Of a stretch of DNA of 6,030 nt, positions 4,590 through 6,030 are shown one piece after another. Under the pieces are notes generated by a model that worked only from the letters and a program-made list of their open reading frames with translations, had not been told where the DNA came from and ran no database searches. Origin of the DNA: CAXTTV01 sp964247295 (lineage in GTDB: Bacteria; Chloroflexota; Ktedonobacteria; Ktedonobacterales; Ktedonobacteraceae). The stretch lies in contig CAXTTV010000253.1 in NCBI GenBank assembly GCA_964247295.1, positions 1 to 6,030 on the forward strand, written 5' to 3'. Each line of letters opens with the position of its first letter. The stretch's first letter is position 1. Made by a program: the position numbers and the translations under genes.

Positions 4590-6030
4590 ATGAAGAAAAA
4601 GCAAGAGAATGCAACAGATGCCACACCTGAGGAGCAGCAAGATACTGTCCCTCAAGGAACGGGGACGGACCAGGAAGATGTGAGCCAGGACGAGGTTTCT
4701 GATCTCGCCGGTTCTGCCGCCAAAGAGGCTCCTACCGCCGAAGCTGGCGTTGAAGATGGCCCCCTAACTGATGCGGCGGATAAGATTTTCGCGCTTGAAG
4801 AGCCGGAGATGAATGAGACTGTTCCTGAGACTGGGGAGCAAGAGGAGGGCAATCCTCTTCGGGTTGACTCGGTCGCGAGTTCTAAAAGCGCGGTAGATAT
4901 CGCTGGTGAAGAGCTTGAAATTCTCAGTGATGAGGATGAAGAGAAGCTCTCGATCCCAGAGCAGCTTCCGGTACTACCCTTAAAGGATACGGTTATTTAT
5001 CCTTTCGCGGTCCAGCCTCTTGGGGTTGGTCAGGAGCGCTCCATCCGTTTGATCGACGATGTGATGCGCGGCAATCGTCTGGTCGTGCTGGTCGCTCAAA
5101 AATCAGCGGAGACTGAGCAGGCCGGTCCCAAAGACATCTTTCAGATCGGAACGGTTTCGCGCGTGGCCCGGATGATCCGCATGCCTGATGGTACCATCCA
5201 AATTATTGTCCAGGGGCTGGAGCGTGTTGAGATCGGTGAATTTATCCAGGAGAAGCCTTATCTTGTCGCGAAGGTAACAAGTAAACCGGATGTTCAAGAG
5301 ACCGATAACGAGACAGAAGCGATTAAACGTAATGTAATCAGTTATTTCCAACGTCTGGTTGCGCTTGTGCAGAATGTGCCTGAAGGGGTCGCGGCAGCAA
5401 CTTTGAATTTAGAGGAGCCCCGCCAGGTCGTCTATGTGATCGCGACCTTTTTGCAGATGGATCTGGATCTGCGTCAACGTCTGCTGGAATTGGACTCGGT
5501 GCGCGAGAAGCTTGAGAGCATGAGCACATATCTGGCGCATGAGCTGGAGATTCTAGAGCTGGGTAAGAAGATCCAGACCAGTGCTCAGGAAGAGATGAGC
5601 AAGGTCCAGCGGGAGTACTTGCTGCGTGAGCAGCTCAAGGCGATCCAGCGCGAGCTGGGCGAGGAGAGCGAGGAGCAGGCGACGGTCAATGAGTTGCGTC
5701 GTAAGATTGATGAGGCTCAGATGCCCGAAGAGGCGCTCAAGGAGGCCAACCGCGAGCTTTCACGGTTGGAGAAGCTGCCAACGGTCTCACCTGAGTACAG
5801 CATTATTCGCACATATCTGGAACTGTTGACCTCCCTTCCGTGGAGCAAGGGAACGGGCGAAGTTATCGACGTACCCCATGCCCGTGAGGTTCTGGACCAG
5901 GACCACTACGATCTGGAGAAGGTCAAGGATCGCATTCTGGAGTATCTGGCGGTCCGTCGCTTAAAAGAGGAGCGTCTGGCCCAGGAGTCTGAGGAGCAGA
6001 AAGCCAAAAACACTATGCAGGACGGTGTTG
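4590..6030 (+). CDS. lon: ATP-dependent serine protease Lon, N-terminal part (runs off the window)
   Basis: Lon is a cytoplasmic hexamer that unfolds and degrades damaged and regulatory proteins. Visible are 480 full codons. Residues 1-124 are an acidic, low-complexity extension before the conserved start of the Lon N-domain, L-P-V-L-P-L-K-D-T-V-I-Y-P (126-138); in E. coli this motif lies near the N-terminus. The substrate-binding N-domain follows to about 305. Then comes the long coiled coil with the family signature R-E-Y-L-L-R-E-Q-L-K-A-I-Q-R-E-L-G-E (341-358). L-P-W-S-K (416-420) and D-H-Y-D-L-E-K-V-K-D-R-I-L-E-Y-L-A-V (438-455) follow. The Walker A motif, the rest of the ATPase and the Ser-Lys protease domain lie beyond the window. 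Residues 459-480 (E-E-R-L-A-Q-E-S-E-E-Q...) look like an insertion just before Walker A. The start at 4590 is the first possible one after an in-frame TGA at 4581; GAGG is 4 bases upstream. It is probably co-transcribed with hsp20. Confidence 0.95.
   Translation, partial: MKKKQENATDATPEEQQDTVPQGTGTDQEDVSQDEVSDLAGSAAKEAPTAEAGVEDGPLTDAADKIFALEEPEMNETVPETGEQEEGNPLRVDSVASSKSAVDIAGEELEILSDEDEEKLSIPEQLPVLPLKDTVIYPFAVQPLGVGQERSIRLIDDVMRGNRLVVLVAQKSAETEQAGPKDIFQIGTVSRVARMIRMPDGTIQIIVQGLERVEIGEFIQEKPYLVAKVTSKPDVQETDNETEAIKRNVISYFQRLVALVQNVPEGVAAATLNLEEPRQVVYVIATFLQMDLDLRQRLLELDSVREKLESMSTYLAHELEILELGKKIQTSAQEEMSKVQREYLLREQLKAIQRELGEESEEQATVNELRRKIDEAQMPEEALKEANRELSRLEKLPTVSPEYSIIRTYLELLTSLPWSKGTGEVIDVPHAREVLDQDHYDLEKVKDRILEYLAVRRLKEERLAQESEEQKAKNTMQDGV

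Overview
The window most resembles a chromosomal segment of a Ktedonobacter-like member of the Chloroflexota. This rests on impression: mid-range GC in coding DNA, a menaquinone gene, several long small-protein genes I cannot match to a widespread family, and a Lon protease with a long acidic front extension. There is no rRNA or other phylogenetic marker, so the placement is tentative.

Layout. Bases 1-549 hold the C-terminal part of a UbiA-type prenyltransferase, probably MenA, closed by a hairpin at 568-590. A good sigma-70-like promoter (652-680) then drives a 161-residue acidic protein of unknown function (735-1220). It is followed by a 367-residue protein (1357-2460) with a striking array of 11-residue repeats, one transmembrane segment and a C-terminal motif like a cysteine-less Ada-type domain. 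A very strong 15-bp hairpin (2556-2598) separates it from a convergent minus-strand gene (2605-3036) for a proline-rich protein of unknown function. Upstream of that gene lies an AT-rich control region with an 18-bp-spaced direct repeat.

The most unusual part is 3279-3542. It is a GC-rich block of about 264 bp in an AT-rich gap, built as a long imperfect palindrome: its ends are a perfect 10-bp inverted repeat and the two arms stay recognisably alike, in matching register, nearly to the centre. It carries no convincing gene. It is either a fold-back (MITE-like) element or the gene of a long-hairpin RNA; an extended -10 box lies just upstream.

Immediately after it a strong promoter (3565-3593) serves a 68-residue zinc-ribbon protein (3645-3851) ended by a 12-bp stem terminator (3920-3978). 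The last part is a proteostasis operon: an Hsp20 small heat-shock protein (4103-4573) followed 16 bases later by the ATP-dependent protease Lon (4590 to the window end, incomplete). Hsp20 would hold misfolded proteins and Lon would degrade those beyond rescue.
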